Below the pieces are notes generated by a model, which worked only from the letters and a program-made list of their open reading frames with translations, was not told the DNA's origin and searched no databases. The position numbers were made by a program, and so were the translations under genes. From positions 14,260,001 to 14,324,000 of the forward strand of contig JBHGNT010000003.1 in NCBI GenBank assembly GCA_043228905.1: a DNA stretch of 64,000 nt, given 5' to 3'. The stretch comes from Azolla caroliniana. Its lineage: Eukaryota; Polypodiophyta. This document shows positions 23,092 through 33,745 of this stretch, in pieces. How positions within the stretch are numbered: position 1 is the stretch's first letter; each line of letters opens with the position of its first letter.

Positions 23092-23863
23092 AGAGGTCTT
23101 GGACTAGGAGAAAGAAGTTCGTGAGATAGAGATTAATTATGAGTAAATAGCAAAGAGAAAGATAAGAAACTCGTGAATCACACGAGTATACTATATTAAT
23201 TGGTACTTAGGGTGTTAAGAGAGAAGTAGATGTATAAATCGTGAATCCCACGAATAATTTTTGTATTGATTAATACTTAATCCAAATAATCAACAACCCT
23301 TTATATATTTCTCTCCTCCCTATATAAGGAAGGAAGAGCTAAGCATGGCTTCATGCTTTTTTTTTTACAAAAAGTGTTCATGTCCACTAAATGTGCATGT
23401 GATGCTTTTTTATTTCCTAAGTATAGGGCTCATGCACGCTAGATGTGCATGAGTTATTTTTAGTGTCTCGTGTTTTTTTTTTTTTCTTTTTCTTTTTCAT
23501 ATATTAAAAAAATACACGATTTACCTTTTAATAAAGGTATGCATAAATAAAGGTCTTATATGTATTAAATCTATATTTAAAACACTTAAGATAAGTTAAT
23601 GTAATGGTAAGGTTGGGGTTTGTCAACGTGGAGGTGCAGAGTTTGAATCACGCCCTGCGCAGTAGTGAGTATTTCCTTTTTTTTTACATTTATGTCTCTT
23701 TATCCGGCTCTTCCTTGCCGGTATGCCGTTTTCTTCCTTGCCGGTATGCCGTTTTCCTCCTTGCCGGTATGCCGTTTTCTTCCGGTTCTCACCGAGCACT
23801 CCATTCTCTATCCGGAGGGACAAAAATATAATTTCCACATAGTGTGCAACCTACACTACGACA
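23043..23863 (-). repeat. Gypsy F 5' LTR
   Basis: 821 bp, about eight differences from the 3' LTR by eye, mostly T/C changes and poly(T) length. It supplies the first codons of the fused F reading frame (ATG at 23091-23089). Confidence 0.9.
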
Positions 23864-24006
23864 ACGGGACACGGTTAGCGGTGCCGGTGGCCGGAAAGTG
23901 GATCAAAGCTTTCAAAAAGCGGTTCGAAGACGAGCCAGAGCCTGCGAGCGGGAGCGACAACGACAATCAGTTCGGGTCCGGCGAAGAACCGGAGAGCAAC
24001 GAGTGA
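23864..24006 (+). pseudogene. Gypsy E pol C-terminus after gypsy F
   Basis: Resumes the E integrase C-terminal region (TRLAVPVAGKWIKAFKKRF) and ends with an acidic tail and TGA at 24004-24006. The homologous stretches of F and A also read (V/T)PIAGKR(V/I)KIFK. It is followed by ~70 bp and the polypurine tract. Confidence 0.85.
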
Positions 24007-24075
24007 GGCCGGGTTTCTTCGATATCTACCCGTCTCTGGCGCATACCGGTGGATGCGCGGTTTGGTGGGGGTGGA

Positions 24076-24695
24076 TGTCGTGAAGGAAACCGGCCATAGG
24101 CGGAATCGGAGAGAAAGCACGTAAACCGGCCCCTACACCGATGGACGCGTGACTGGATACTTTGTACACGAACCGGTGGATGTGACTACTAAGCCACATG
24201 CATTTATTAGAAAGGGATTGTGCGTATCCTAGAGAGGGGACAAGGAATAAAGGGAAGAGGAGAAGAGAAAAGAAAAGATCGCGCGTTGGGGGAGGAAGGA
24301 GGGCTGCTACAGAACGGAAGGAGGAGCTCTCTCTCTTCGTCTCGGATCGTCGCACGCTTTGCGGGTGTCGGGAGGTCGTTGCATCTGCTTTGTGGACAGC
24401 CCGAGTGCTTCCAGCAGAGTCGCTCCCTTTTCCCCTTTGTTTCTTTGAGTAGTGTGACTGTCGTCGGAGTGCGTGAGTAGGGTCCCCGTGTCGGGTCCGT
24501 CGCTGCTTTGCCGGTTGTAACTGTCGGAGTTTGTAGTCTCTTGCCATTATAATTAAGTGTTACGTTCTATATCTCTCTTTCTCGCTTCTACGTGTTGGTG
24601 AATCTCTCTCTCTGTCTCTGTCTCTCTCTCGCTCCTCGGTCCAAGACCCCCGTGGTCCCGCCCCTTTCTACACGTACGCGCGTAACAACGCGACA
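24076..24695 (+). repeat. Gypsy E 3' LTR
   Basis: 620 bp, same termini as the left copy. The ACGT target duplication follows directly. Confidence 0.9.
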
Positions 24696-24699
24696 ACGT

Positions 24700-26893
24700 C
24701 TCGACTTACTTGAACCACTTAGGTAGAAGGGTTGTAGCACTTGTACGCCTTCTTCTCGGACGATTATCCTATGAGATTACATTCCTCCGACTTTGCTTCG
24801 GGCTTCTGTTGGCTTTCGATCGGGATGCTTACATTCGCAATGCTACCGAACACCTTGAGGTACGACAGGATCGGCTTCCTTCCAACGAGGAGCTCGTATG
24901 GAGTTTGCTCATGGACTCCATTGGTGGTGCATCGATTCATGAGATAGATGGTCGTGGATGCCGCTTCAGCCCAATAGAAATTCGGCATGTGCGTCTCATG
25001 CATCATGGCGCGTGCTACCTCAAGTATTTGTCGATTCTTCCTTTCGGCTACTCCATTTTGTTGTGGTGTGTGTCGGCACGAGAATTCTCTCCGAATGCCT
25101 TCACTTTGGAGGTAGGAGGTGAATTCATCGGAGAAGTACACCTTTCCTCCATCCGATTGTAGGCATCGAATGTGCCGACCGGTTTCTTTTTCGACTTGCC
25201 CCTTGAGCTTTTGGAAGTGGGAGAACACTTTGCTCTTCTTCTTCATTGGGTAGATCCACACGTAGCGCGAATAGTTGTCAATGAAGGTTATGTAGTATTG
25301 GCATCCGCCGATCGTCGGCGTTTGAGCCGGCCCCCATACATTTGAGTGTATGATGTCGAGGAGGCCTTTGCTTGCGGAGCTCTCCTTCGGGAATGGGAGT
25401 CGATGTTGTTTGCCGAGTTGACACGCTTCGCATACTCGGTCGACTCATTTCGACTCGAATGTCGAAAGTCCAATGACGACTCCCTTGGTTTGCATCGCTT
25501 GAAGCCGTTGGAGGTTAATGTGGCCGATTCTCTTGTGCCACAATTCGATGCTTGTCTCGGTTTTGAGACCTTTAGCATACATTGCTGATTTCACCTCGTT
25601 CGAATCGAGGATGAACATTCAGCCGTCTCTCCGCCCCTTCGCTATGAGTCGGTCATCTTTCTCGATGAAACAACCTTCGTTGTTGAAGCGGACTTGCATG
25701 CCTTGCTCCATGATTTGGCCGACCGAGACCAAATTCTTCGTTATTGTGGGCACGTGCAAGACATTCTTTATGCAAGTTTGCTCGCCTTCTTTCCCGAATG
25801 GGACATTGCCGATGTGCCGAATGGGGTGCGTGGTGTCGTCTCCCGTCTCTATGAAACCGGGTCGATCCGGCATTCGTAAATCACGAAACCACTCTTCGTG
25901 AGATGTCATGTGATGTGAGGCGCTGAAATCGACGGACCACACGTTTTCTAAGTTGGAGGCCATCATAGAGTTCACTCTATGCCTCATTACGAATAGTCCG
26001 CCGTAATCATCGTATTCGGAGTTGACGGCATAATCTGTGTGTTGTCGACTTGTGGAAGCCAACTCGCTTCTTCTTTTTCGGCATTCCTCCTCGTGGTGGC
26101 CGATTTTGCCGCAATAGTTGCAAGTTGCGGGCCTCATTTGCCGACCATGTTTGGCGTGGAAGCTCCCCCTTTTTCCGAAGGTTCCTCGATGGCTTCCGTG
26201 AAGGTTTGAGTTCCCTTCGTGTGATGGGCCGAATTGGCCTCTTCTACTGCCGTGACCTCCTCCTCGGCCACCATTTGAATTCGAGAAGAACATTTGTCCT
26301 TCTGACGTCTTGCTTTTGGTTCGGACATGGTTCTCTTCAACCAATAGCATTGATTGGAGGTCGAAGAATGAAGGAGGGTTTTCTCTCGCCAAGATTGCCG
26401 TCCGTAATGGATCGAATCGTTGTGCGAGGCCGCCCAAGCATACTTGAACCATCTCGTCTTCGTCGATGTTTATTTTGATGGAGGCAAGCGAGTCGCAAAT
26501 GCTCTTGATCTTGGCGGTGTAGTCCGACACGGACATGTCTTTTTGCCGAATGTTGTTCAACTCTTGTCGAAGTTGAAGCTTTCGGGCGATCGTGTTGACG
26601 GCGAACATTTTCTTTAAGTTCGCCCACGCTTCTTTAGGCGTCTTGGCGTTTCGAATGTGGCTAAGCATGTGGTCGTGGACACATGTTGCCAAGGAATACA
26701 TGACTCGACTCGCCGCTTGTTCCCATGTTGCGTAGTTTGCGTTCTTTGAGTCGGGTCAATTTTCTTGAGCGTCGTTGATGTAGCTCCAATACCCTTGACT
26801 GACGAGGTATTGGGTCATCTTGTACTCCCAAGATGAATAATTGCTCTGGTCTAGCTTTTCACTAGGGAGCGTACTACCCATTTGTGTGTTCAT
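24700..26893 (-). pseudogene. Copia B gag, protease and integrase
   Basis: ATG at 26893-26891 (MNTQMGSTLPSEKLDQ). One frame runs to the gypsy E insertion with only nonsense changes: TGA near 26756, 25619 and 25450, TAA near 24762. Gag capsid is followed by a Gly/Arg-rich region and the CCHC knuckle CNYCGKIGHHEEEC. The protease site reads VDFSAS where copia has VDSGAS, so the catalytic motif is damaged. GAG-pre-integrase (IELWHKRIGH, CEACQLGKQHR) and the integrase core follow with D (ITFIDNYS), D (LQSDGG) and E (NGVAERKN) all visible. RT and RNase H are lost. Confidence 0.85.
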
Positions 26894-27062
26894 GTTGATT
26901 AGTGTCTTCTCTTCTTTTACTTTTCTTCGTTCGATCACGTGCACGTGCTACGTAGCGGCACTACGGTAGCTGATAGCCGGATTTTGTTGTCGGCGTCTCG
27001 AACACACAATCACGGAGTTGGGTGGGCTCAGTGGATTTTCTAAACCACACGCTCTGATACCA

Positions 27063-27497
27063 TGTTAAGAATTAGGTAAGTAATTAAGGGTTAATTAGTA
27101 CCTAATTATGTGATTAAGTTTAAGTGCAGAAGATTATGTGATGTGTGTGTATGTGTGTGAGAGGAAGAGAGGAGAGATACACTTATGAACAACACAAGAT
27201 GGGGGATGAGTAACTATATTAAATTAGCTTTATCATCATCAAATACAAAAATACCAACAATGAGGTATATATACATCTCATGTGCAAGGGTGCACATGTG
27301 TGAGGATGATATAGGTACAAAAGTGTAAGTCCTATATTAAATGTACTTAGGAGTGGAGGATCTAGAATATCCCACTTAAGTACAAGGTCCTATTTAAGGC
27401 GTTATAGTCAACACTTCTAACTAGATTCTATCTAGGTAACTACGAAGTTACATGGTTGACTAACTAACGAAACTAAGTTGAGCTTGATCTCTCAATA
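27063..27497 (-). repeat. Copia B 5' LTR
   Basis: 435 bp. The last bases on the plus strand are CTCAATA where the partner has CTCAACA, so the terminal CA is mutated. PBS at 27052-27062 (plus-strand CTCTGATACCA). Confidence 0.9.
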
Positions 27498-29441
27498 GAA
27501 GGAGGTGTCGACTAAGCCAATTCTTCGGGATCCAAAGAGAATTGGGCACAAATTCGCGGAAGAAACGATTAAAGAACTAAGAATTGGAGGGGGGGACTTC
27601 CTAACGCCTACAGAAGAAGCAGAATTTAGAAAAATGCTAGGGCGGCATGGGAAAGCATTCTCCTTCAACCCTGAAGAAATTGGATGTGTGGATCCGAAAG
27701 TAGTTGAACCAATGGTCATCTTCACGAACCCACACATTCCATGGAATCTGAAGCCAATCCCAATGCCAAGAGCAAGGATACCACAGCTAATCGAGCTTCT
27801 AAAAGAGAAAGTGAAGAGATGAGTTTGTAGAGATGTTCGCCAGAAGCGCGATCTACTCCATGTGTGATCTCTACTCCGGCTACGACCAGTTCCAGCTTGC
27901 GGTCGGTAGTCGAGATATCACCTCGATTAGGACTCCTATTGGATTACTTCGGATGTGTACCCTACCTCAAGGTGCAACCAAATCGGTTGCTCACATGATG
28001 AATGGTATGCACAAAGTTCTTCGAGATTTTATTCCTCACATAACCATGCCTTTCTTGGATGATATACCCATTAAAGGATGCGAGGAAAGAATGAAGAATG
28101 AAGAATTGGATAGTGGTAGATGTCGGAAGTTCATTCGGAATCACATAGAAGATTGTGATAAAGTGCTTTCAAGACTAGAGGAGGTACACCTAACACTTTT
28201 GGCTCCAAAATCAATATTCGGGGTTCAAGACGTATTAGTGGTTGGACATATGTGTGAGCCATACTGAAGGAAGCCAGCACCAGTGAAGATCAATGCAATA
28301 CAAAATATGAAAAAGGAATGATACTCTGTATCTCAAGTTCGGAGGTTCTTGGGTGCATGTGTCTTCTATTGTAGGTGGATTCCACATTATTCCCACATAT
28401 CAGATCCATTGTATCGACTATTAAGAAAAGGGGAAGCATTCGAGTGGACAGAAGAACACTCAAATGCAATTAGAAGACTGAAGGATAATTTGGCGAAAGC
28501 TCCTGCTTTGAAACAACCTGACTACACCCGACCGATAATCCTCATAGTTGATTCAAGTCCGATTGGAATCGGGTGGGTGATTAGCCAACAAGATAAGGAA
28601 GGAGAAAGACATCTGATTCGATTTGGTGTGAAGGTACTTACTGGACGTCAACGAAAGTACGCGCAAGTGAAGAGAGAGCTTTGGGGGATAATCATCGCTA
28701 TCAAGATGGATAGGGACTATGTGATTGGTGCAGAGGTAATTGTGGAGACAGATTGCTTGCCAGTTCTTGGGATTATTGCAAATTGCAATATTCTAGACCA
28801 AGCAATGCTTAGGTGGTGTGTCTACATCAAAACCATCAACCCAGAAGTTCGACATATATCTGGTGAGAAGAACACAATGGCTGATATGTTGTCTAGAGCG
28901 AAATACGAAAATGAGGAAGTGGCAGAATCAGATAGCGATGAAGAAGAATTAGTTTTAGCCAGAAATGCAATTAGCGGGGATGAGCCACATGAAGAACATG
29001 AGTTTAAAGAAGAAGAATATAACAAAGAGTTTAAGGAAATTGGGAAGTATCTACAAGCACCATGGAAGGAAGGAACTTGGAGTGGGAGAAACTTCTCAAA
29101 TTTCCGAAAGAAGGGACACTGATTTTTCTTGCATCGAGGTTACCTTTGGAAGCACCCAAAGTGTAAAATGGGAAATCCACAACGGGTTATCTGTGGCCAA
29201 GTGTAGCGGGAGCTCATATTAAAGGAATTACATGACAGGGAGTGGACCAGACACCGTGGAGTTTGAGCGACATTCAGTAAAATAAAGGAAAGATACGGGT
29301 GGCCAGGATTCTACAACGAAATCAAGAGGTATGTCGAGACATGCGCAACCTGTCAAATCTACTCCAACATTAAGCATACAGATGAGTTGCACCCGACCTA
29401 CTCGCCGGCCATACATTACAAGTGATTGGTAGATATAGTGG
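27498..29441 (+). pseudogene. Gypsy A RT, RNase H and integrase N-terminus (block 2)
   Basis: Starts with the GAAGG target duplication of B. RT has a ~45-codon deletion at ~27820 relative to E (LLKEKVKR joins directly to DEFVEMFA), removing the part before DLYSGYDQ. The FLDD motif is present near 28050. A TGA at 28264 and other stops follow. RNase H (VDSSPIGIG, ETDCLPV, HISGEKN) spans ~28540-28900. The integrase zinc finger region (H..H..CATC) is at ~29250-29360 with stops. It ends at LVDIV, where copia C is inserted. Confidence 0.82.
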
Positions 29442-29838
29442 TGTAAAGAATCAAGAGATGGATTCTTGTGAAGCGGAAGAGATATGAGTTATGTGTGTGT
29501 ATGAGAGAGAGAGTGAGTGAGAGAGAGACAAGGAATAAGACACAGAGAATACGCAAGGTAAGAGTATATTAACAAAGGAGAAAGACTCAACTCAATACAA
29601 GGTGGGAGGAGGGTGCTTTATTTATATAGTCACCCTCTCTCTTCATTAACTACAAGACTCATGGAGCATGGGGAATGTGAAAGCTCATAAGTTATGTGTC
29701 ATAGAATATGATTCTATGACTCATACTAAATGCTAGAATACAAAGAGGTGACATAATGGTGACTCTTGACCGTTGGAGTGTCTATTCACTCTCGAGGTGA
29801 GTTCACACACTAGACCAAGTTGAGCTCGATTCTCAACA
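29442..29838 (-). repeat. Copia C 3' LTR
   Basis: 397 bp, TGTAAAGAATC to CTCAACA. Contains a GA-rich microsatellite. Followed inward by CGCCCCCTCAAGCTC, the reverse complement of a polypurine tract. Confidence 0.9.
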
Positions 29839-30114
29839 CGCCCCCTCAAGCTCAAGTCGGGTCGGTTTCAGACGGTATCCGAAATCCGCTTTGACTCGCA
29901 TTCCGAAGTCTGCGTCGACTCGTGTCGACTCGCATTTATGCGGAGTTGCGGAATCCGTGCTCCAGCTTGCGTTGTGCGTAGTTGCGAAGTCTGTGCTTCG
30001 GCTTGCGTCTTTCTTCGCGGCTTTGCGCGGTAGATCGGCTCTTCAGGGCTTTGTTGCGTGGTTGCATAATCCAGGCGTTCTTGCGTAGTGTGCGGGGTTT
30101 GCAAAATCCACGCA
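29839..30114 (-). other. Copia C 3' untranslated spacer between two polypurine-like tracts
   Basis: About 290 bp between CCCCCTCAAGCTC beside the LTR and CCCCCTCAAGCTTGG at ~30137. It holds imperfect GCGTCGACTCG and TTGCGAAGTC repeats and no open frame I would call a gene. Copia B has a similar double tract. Confidence 0.5.
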
Positions 30115-32096
30115 TTATTGCATAATGTCTTCAGTACTCCCCCTCAAGCTTGGCAGGTCAGGGATTGTCAATCCGAGATCGGTCATGAATTGCCACAGCT
30201 TGTCGGCTCCTAAGGCTTTAGTGAAGATGTCGGTCGTTTGAAGATTTGTGCTAATGTGTTGTAGGTCAACATCGCCAACAAGAACGCGCTCTCGGATGAA
30301 GTGATAGTGCACTTCGATGTGCATTGTCCGTGCGTGGAACACTGGGTTCCGAGCCAGATAGATACTGCTCATGTTGTCGCAGTAAAGGAAAGTTGGATCC
30401 TTGATGGGTACGCCCAGATCCTTCAAAATCCTCTTGAGCCATACGGCTTCACACGCAGCTACGACTGCGCCCCTGTATTCCGCCTCCGTACTCAAAAGAG
30501 CAACGGTAGGCTACCGAGGGAGAAAACAAATCCGGAGGTTGATCTTCTATCGGCTTTGTATCCGGCCCAATCGGCGTCTGTGTACCCCTTGAGGCGTATT
30601 GACATTGTGGTCTTGTAGAGGATGCCGCAATCCATTGTGCCGCTCACATATCATAGAACTCGCTTAGCGCAATCCAAGTGAGTATCACGCGGTGTTTGCA
30701 TGAATTGACTAAGGAGACCGACTGGATAACTGAGATCGGGTCGAGTGATCGTGAGGTAGATGAGACTCCCGATGAGTGTCCGATACTGATTCGGCTCACA
30801 CGCTTTGGTGTTGGAGTTCGCATCCAGTTTGAGATTGCGATCGAGCGGGGTATCCACGGATTTGCACTTAGCCATACCGAACTTGTATAGTAAGTTGAGG
30901 ATGTAGTGTCGTTGAGAGATCATGATTCCGGCCGGAGTCCGAATGATCTCGATGCCGAGGAAGTAATGGAGCTCCTTCATGTCCGTCATCTCGAACTTGT
31001 CGGAAAGGAGGGATTTGACCTTATTGATTTCGACGAGATGCTCATCTCCAATGACTAGGCCATCCACATATAAGATGATGACGATCGAACTTCCGGAATT
31101 GCTTCGTATGTAGAGGGAGTTGTCTGATTTTGACATACGGAAGCCGATTTGATGAAGATATTGCATTATCTTCGAATGCCAAGCACACGGTGCTTGCTTG
31201 AGGCCGTAGAGTGGTTTTTTGAGTCGACATACAACTTTCAGATGGATGCTCGAGTTGAAGCCGAGTGGTTGTATCATGTACACCTCCTCTTCTAATTTGC
31301 CTTGTAGAAAGGCGTTCTTGACGTCCATTTGATGGAGGTGCCACCCTTTCGTTGCGGCAAGCGCAATTACGGTCCGCACCATTGTCATCTTTGTCACTGG
31401 GGCAAAGGTTTCTTTGTAGTCGACGCCATGCGTCTGAGCGTATCCTTTCGCTACGAGTCGCTCTTTGTAGCGGTTGACGGAACCGTCGGCGTTGTACTTC
31501 ACTTTGTAAATCCATCTGCATCCGATCGCCTTTTTGTGTGGTGAGGTGGGAATGAGATCCCACGTCTCGTTCTTGCGTAGTGCCCGCATCTCCTCGTTCA
31601 TGGCTTCCATCCATCGCGGATCCTTGGCTGCTTCGGAAAAGGTTTTCGGCTCCTGTATTGTTGCTACCTTCATCATAAAGGCGTAATGGTACGCCATATA
31701 ATCGTTGTAGCCGAATCGGCTTACGGGGTTCTTTTCACGAGTGGATCGGCGAAGCTTTTCATTTGTAGAGATGAGGGCTTTCTTAGCTCCGATTGATACA
31801 TCGAAGCCGCCGAACTCACTGTCGAGTGAGTGTGTCGACTCATCTTTGTCGAAGCGATCGTCTTCGTATTCCACCATTTTCGCCTTGCCTTTGTCCATCT
31901 TCGGGCTAGGCCGTGATGTGCTTTGATCGCTCAAAAGCTCTTGTGGTCCGCTCAGTCGGGTCGTGATCAGACTTTCTTCGAACATGCGCATAAGGCGATC
32001 TTCATCCTCTATCTCTTGTTCAGTGGATTCCGGGTCGAGCGGAGTCTGAGTTGGAGTTGTCTCTGGTGCGTACCAGGATGCGGACTCGTAAAAAAT
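30115..32096 (-). pseudogene. Copia C reverse transcriptase and RNase H
   Basis: Minus-strand coding from the linker (YESASWYAPET) into RT: PRWMEAMNEEM, WIYKVKYNADG, MDVKNAFLQG, LYGLKQAP. The catalytic motif reads LYVDGLVIG near 31055-31085 where copia has YVDD, so the second catalytic Asp is Gly. RNase H follows (YTDADWAG; LLSTEAEYRGA; FLYCDNMSS). A TGA interrupts the frame near 30650 and the frame shifts between 30500 and 30650. It ends with HISTNLQTTDIFTKAL, the usual copia C-terminus. Length fits a nearly complete RT-RNase H. Confidence 0.85.
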
Positions 32097-32410
32097 TGTT
32101 AGAAATTGGCGCTTTCCAATACCTTCACCTCCCGGCCACAACCGAGGAAACACGAATCAGTGCAGCAGTAAATCGAAAACACAGAGAGAGAGACTCGAAT
32201 GCACAGGGTTTAGCGTGGAAAACCCTAGACGGGAAAAACCACGGGAGTGCAAGACTCCAACTATCACTATACGCAGGGAATGTACAATGGCGAGCTGCAA
32301 GGCGACGACCTTGAGCTCGCTGTCCTCGCCACAGGCGGCGGTATTACACAGAGGCGTCGACCTCTTCCTTTCTCTCTCGCTCTCTCTCACTCTCTCTCTC
32401 GGCTGCTCTC
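32097..32410 (-). repeat. Copia D 3' LTR, truncated
   Basis: Matches 36240-36553 almost perfectly. At 32410/32411 (after GGCTGCTCTC) it joins RNase H coding sequence directly, so the U3 start is deleted. Confidence 0.88.
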
Positions 32411-33745
32411 TAATGAAGTCCTTCATCCATATCATTTCCTTGCCGGCTTCAACAGCCGCCATGTACTCCGCCTCCGTGGTTGACAATGCAACCGTCTTCT
32501 GCAGCCTCGACTGCCACGAAACAGCTCCCCCTGCATACGTCATCACATACCCTGATGTGGACCGGCTGGTATCTGCATCAGCTGACATATCCGAATCGGT
32601 AAAGCCGTCGAGTTCGGGCTTACCGGAGCCGAATCGGAGGCACACGTTTGCCGTGCCCTTCAGGTATCGGAGTATCCACTTGGCCGCGTTCCAGTGCTCT
32701 TTGCCGGGATTGCTCATGTACCGGCTCACCACTCCGACTGCATATCCTATGTCCGGTCTTGTACACACCATTGCGTACATCAAGCTTCCGACGGCAGAGG
32801 CGTATGGTACTTTCATCATGTCCTCCTTCTCAGCCTTTGTCTTGGGGCTTTGCTTGCTGGACAACTTGCAGTTTGCCGGGAGGGTTGACCCGACCGGTCT
32901 TGCTTCCGACATGTTGAACCGGTGAAGCACCTTTGTCACGTACTTCTCCTGTGACAGCCACAACTGCTTCTTCTTCCGGTCCCGGATGATGTGCATCCCT
33001 AGTATTTGCCTCGCCGGACCCAGGTCCTTCATTGAGAAGGTTCGGTGAAGCGCTTTCTTCAGCATCCGTATCTTGACCTGGTCCCGTCCGACGATCAGCA
33101 TGTCGTCCACGTACAGGAGGAGTATTAGGAAGTCTCCTCCTTCGAACTTCTTCACAAACACGCAGTGATCGGACTGCGTTTTGTGGTACCCTTCGTCAGT
33201 CATGAAAGAGTTGAACTTCCGGTACCATTGCCAGGGAGCCTGCTTCAGTCCGTAAAGGCTCTTCTTCAACCGGCATACCAGGTGCTCCTTCCCTTTCTTC
33301 TCGAATCCTTCTGGTTGCTGCATGTAGATCTCTTCTTCGAGGTCACCGTGAAGGAATGCCGTCTTCACGTCCATCTGTTCTACCTCGAGGTCCATGCTTG
33401 CCGCTATGCTCAGCACCGTCCGGATGGAGGTCATCTTCACTACCGGGGCAAATATCTCGTCGAAGTCGACGCCCTTCTTCTGCTGGAACCCCTTCACCAC
33501 GATCCTGGCTTTGTATCTCGGGGGGTTTCCGGCATCTCCCGGTTTCAGCTTGAACACCCACTTGTTTCGAAGTGCCCGCTTTCCTTTCGGCAACTCCACA
33601 AGTTCATATGTGTGGTTCTCATGCAGGGAATCCATCTCCTCCTGCATGGCACTTAACCACCTGCGACTATGGGTGTCAAGCTTTGCTTCTTCAAAACTCT
33701 CCGGCGCCCCTTCGTCGGTTAGCAGCACGTGCTCTGGTTCCGGAA
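32411..33745 (-). pseudogene. Copia D RT and RNase H
   Basis: Open frame from VLLTDEGAPESFEEA through RT: WVFKLKPGD, MDVKTAFLHG, LYGLKQAP, and an intact catalytic motif LLYVDDMLIVG. RNase H has DGFTDSDMSAD, the WQSRLQKTVALSTTEAEY block and EMIWMKDFI, where it fuses to LTR sequence (REQPRERV...) and reads on to a stop at 32157. Compared with complete copia elements it lacks the last ~60-80 residues of RNase H. It is out of frame with the upstream gag-integrase part because of one frameshift at about 33770. Confidence 0.88.

Larger units (their letters stand above)
19720..23863 (-). mobile_element. Gypsy F, compact minus-strand gypsy inserted in gypsy E
   Basis: LTRs at 19720-20539 and 23043-23863, with 4-bp target duplication ACGG (19716-19719, 23864-23867). 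Gypsy E coding resumes cleanly on the right (ELDG then TRLAVPVAGK). PBS CAGTTGGTGAACCCGACGTG is inside the right LTR and a polypurine tract (TTTGGAGGGGGCGAG) is inside the left one. Only 2.5 kb of interior remains: gag, protease and the N-terminal half of RT are deleted. LTRs are ~99% identical by eye. Confidence 0.92.
13359..24695 (+). mobile_element. Gypsy E, Ty3/gypsy element inserted in copia B
   Basis: Plus-strand element with LTRs at 13359-13976 and 24076-24695 and a 4-bp target duplication ACGT (13355-13358, 24696-24699). Removing it restores the copia B frame SRDVVFNES. PBS TTGGTGAACCCGACGTG follows the left LTR; a polypurine tract GGTGGGGGTGGA precedes the right one. Gag, protease, RT, RNase H and integrase are recognisable but carry about eight in-frame stops and at least one frameshift. 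The body is interrupted by gypsy F. DNA is GC- and CpG-rich. Confidence 0.9.
12230..27497 (-). mobile_element. Copia B, minus-strand Ty1/copia inserted in gypsy A
   Basis: LTRs at 12230-12665 (3') and 27063-27497 (5') are flanked by the target duplication GAAGG (12225-12229 and 27498-27502). The PBS TGGTATCAGAG lies just inside the right LTR. Gag, protease and integrase are on 26893-24700; the coding region continues at 13354-12830 after removing gypsy E. RT and RNase H are absent, so it is a non-autonomous deletion derivative. LTRs differ by about 5 substitutions and 2 small indels by eye. Confidence 0.9.
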
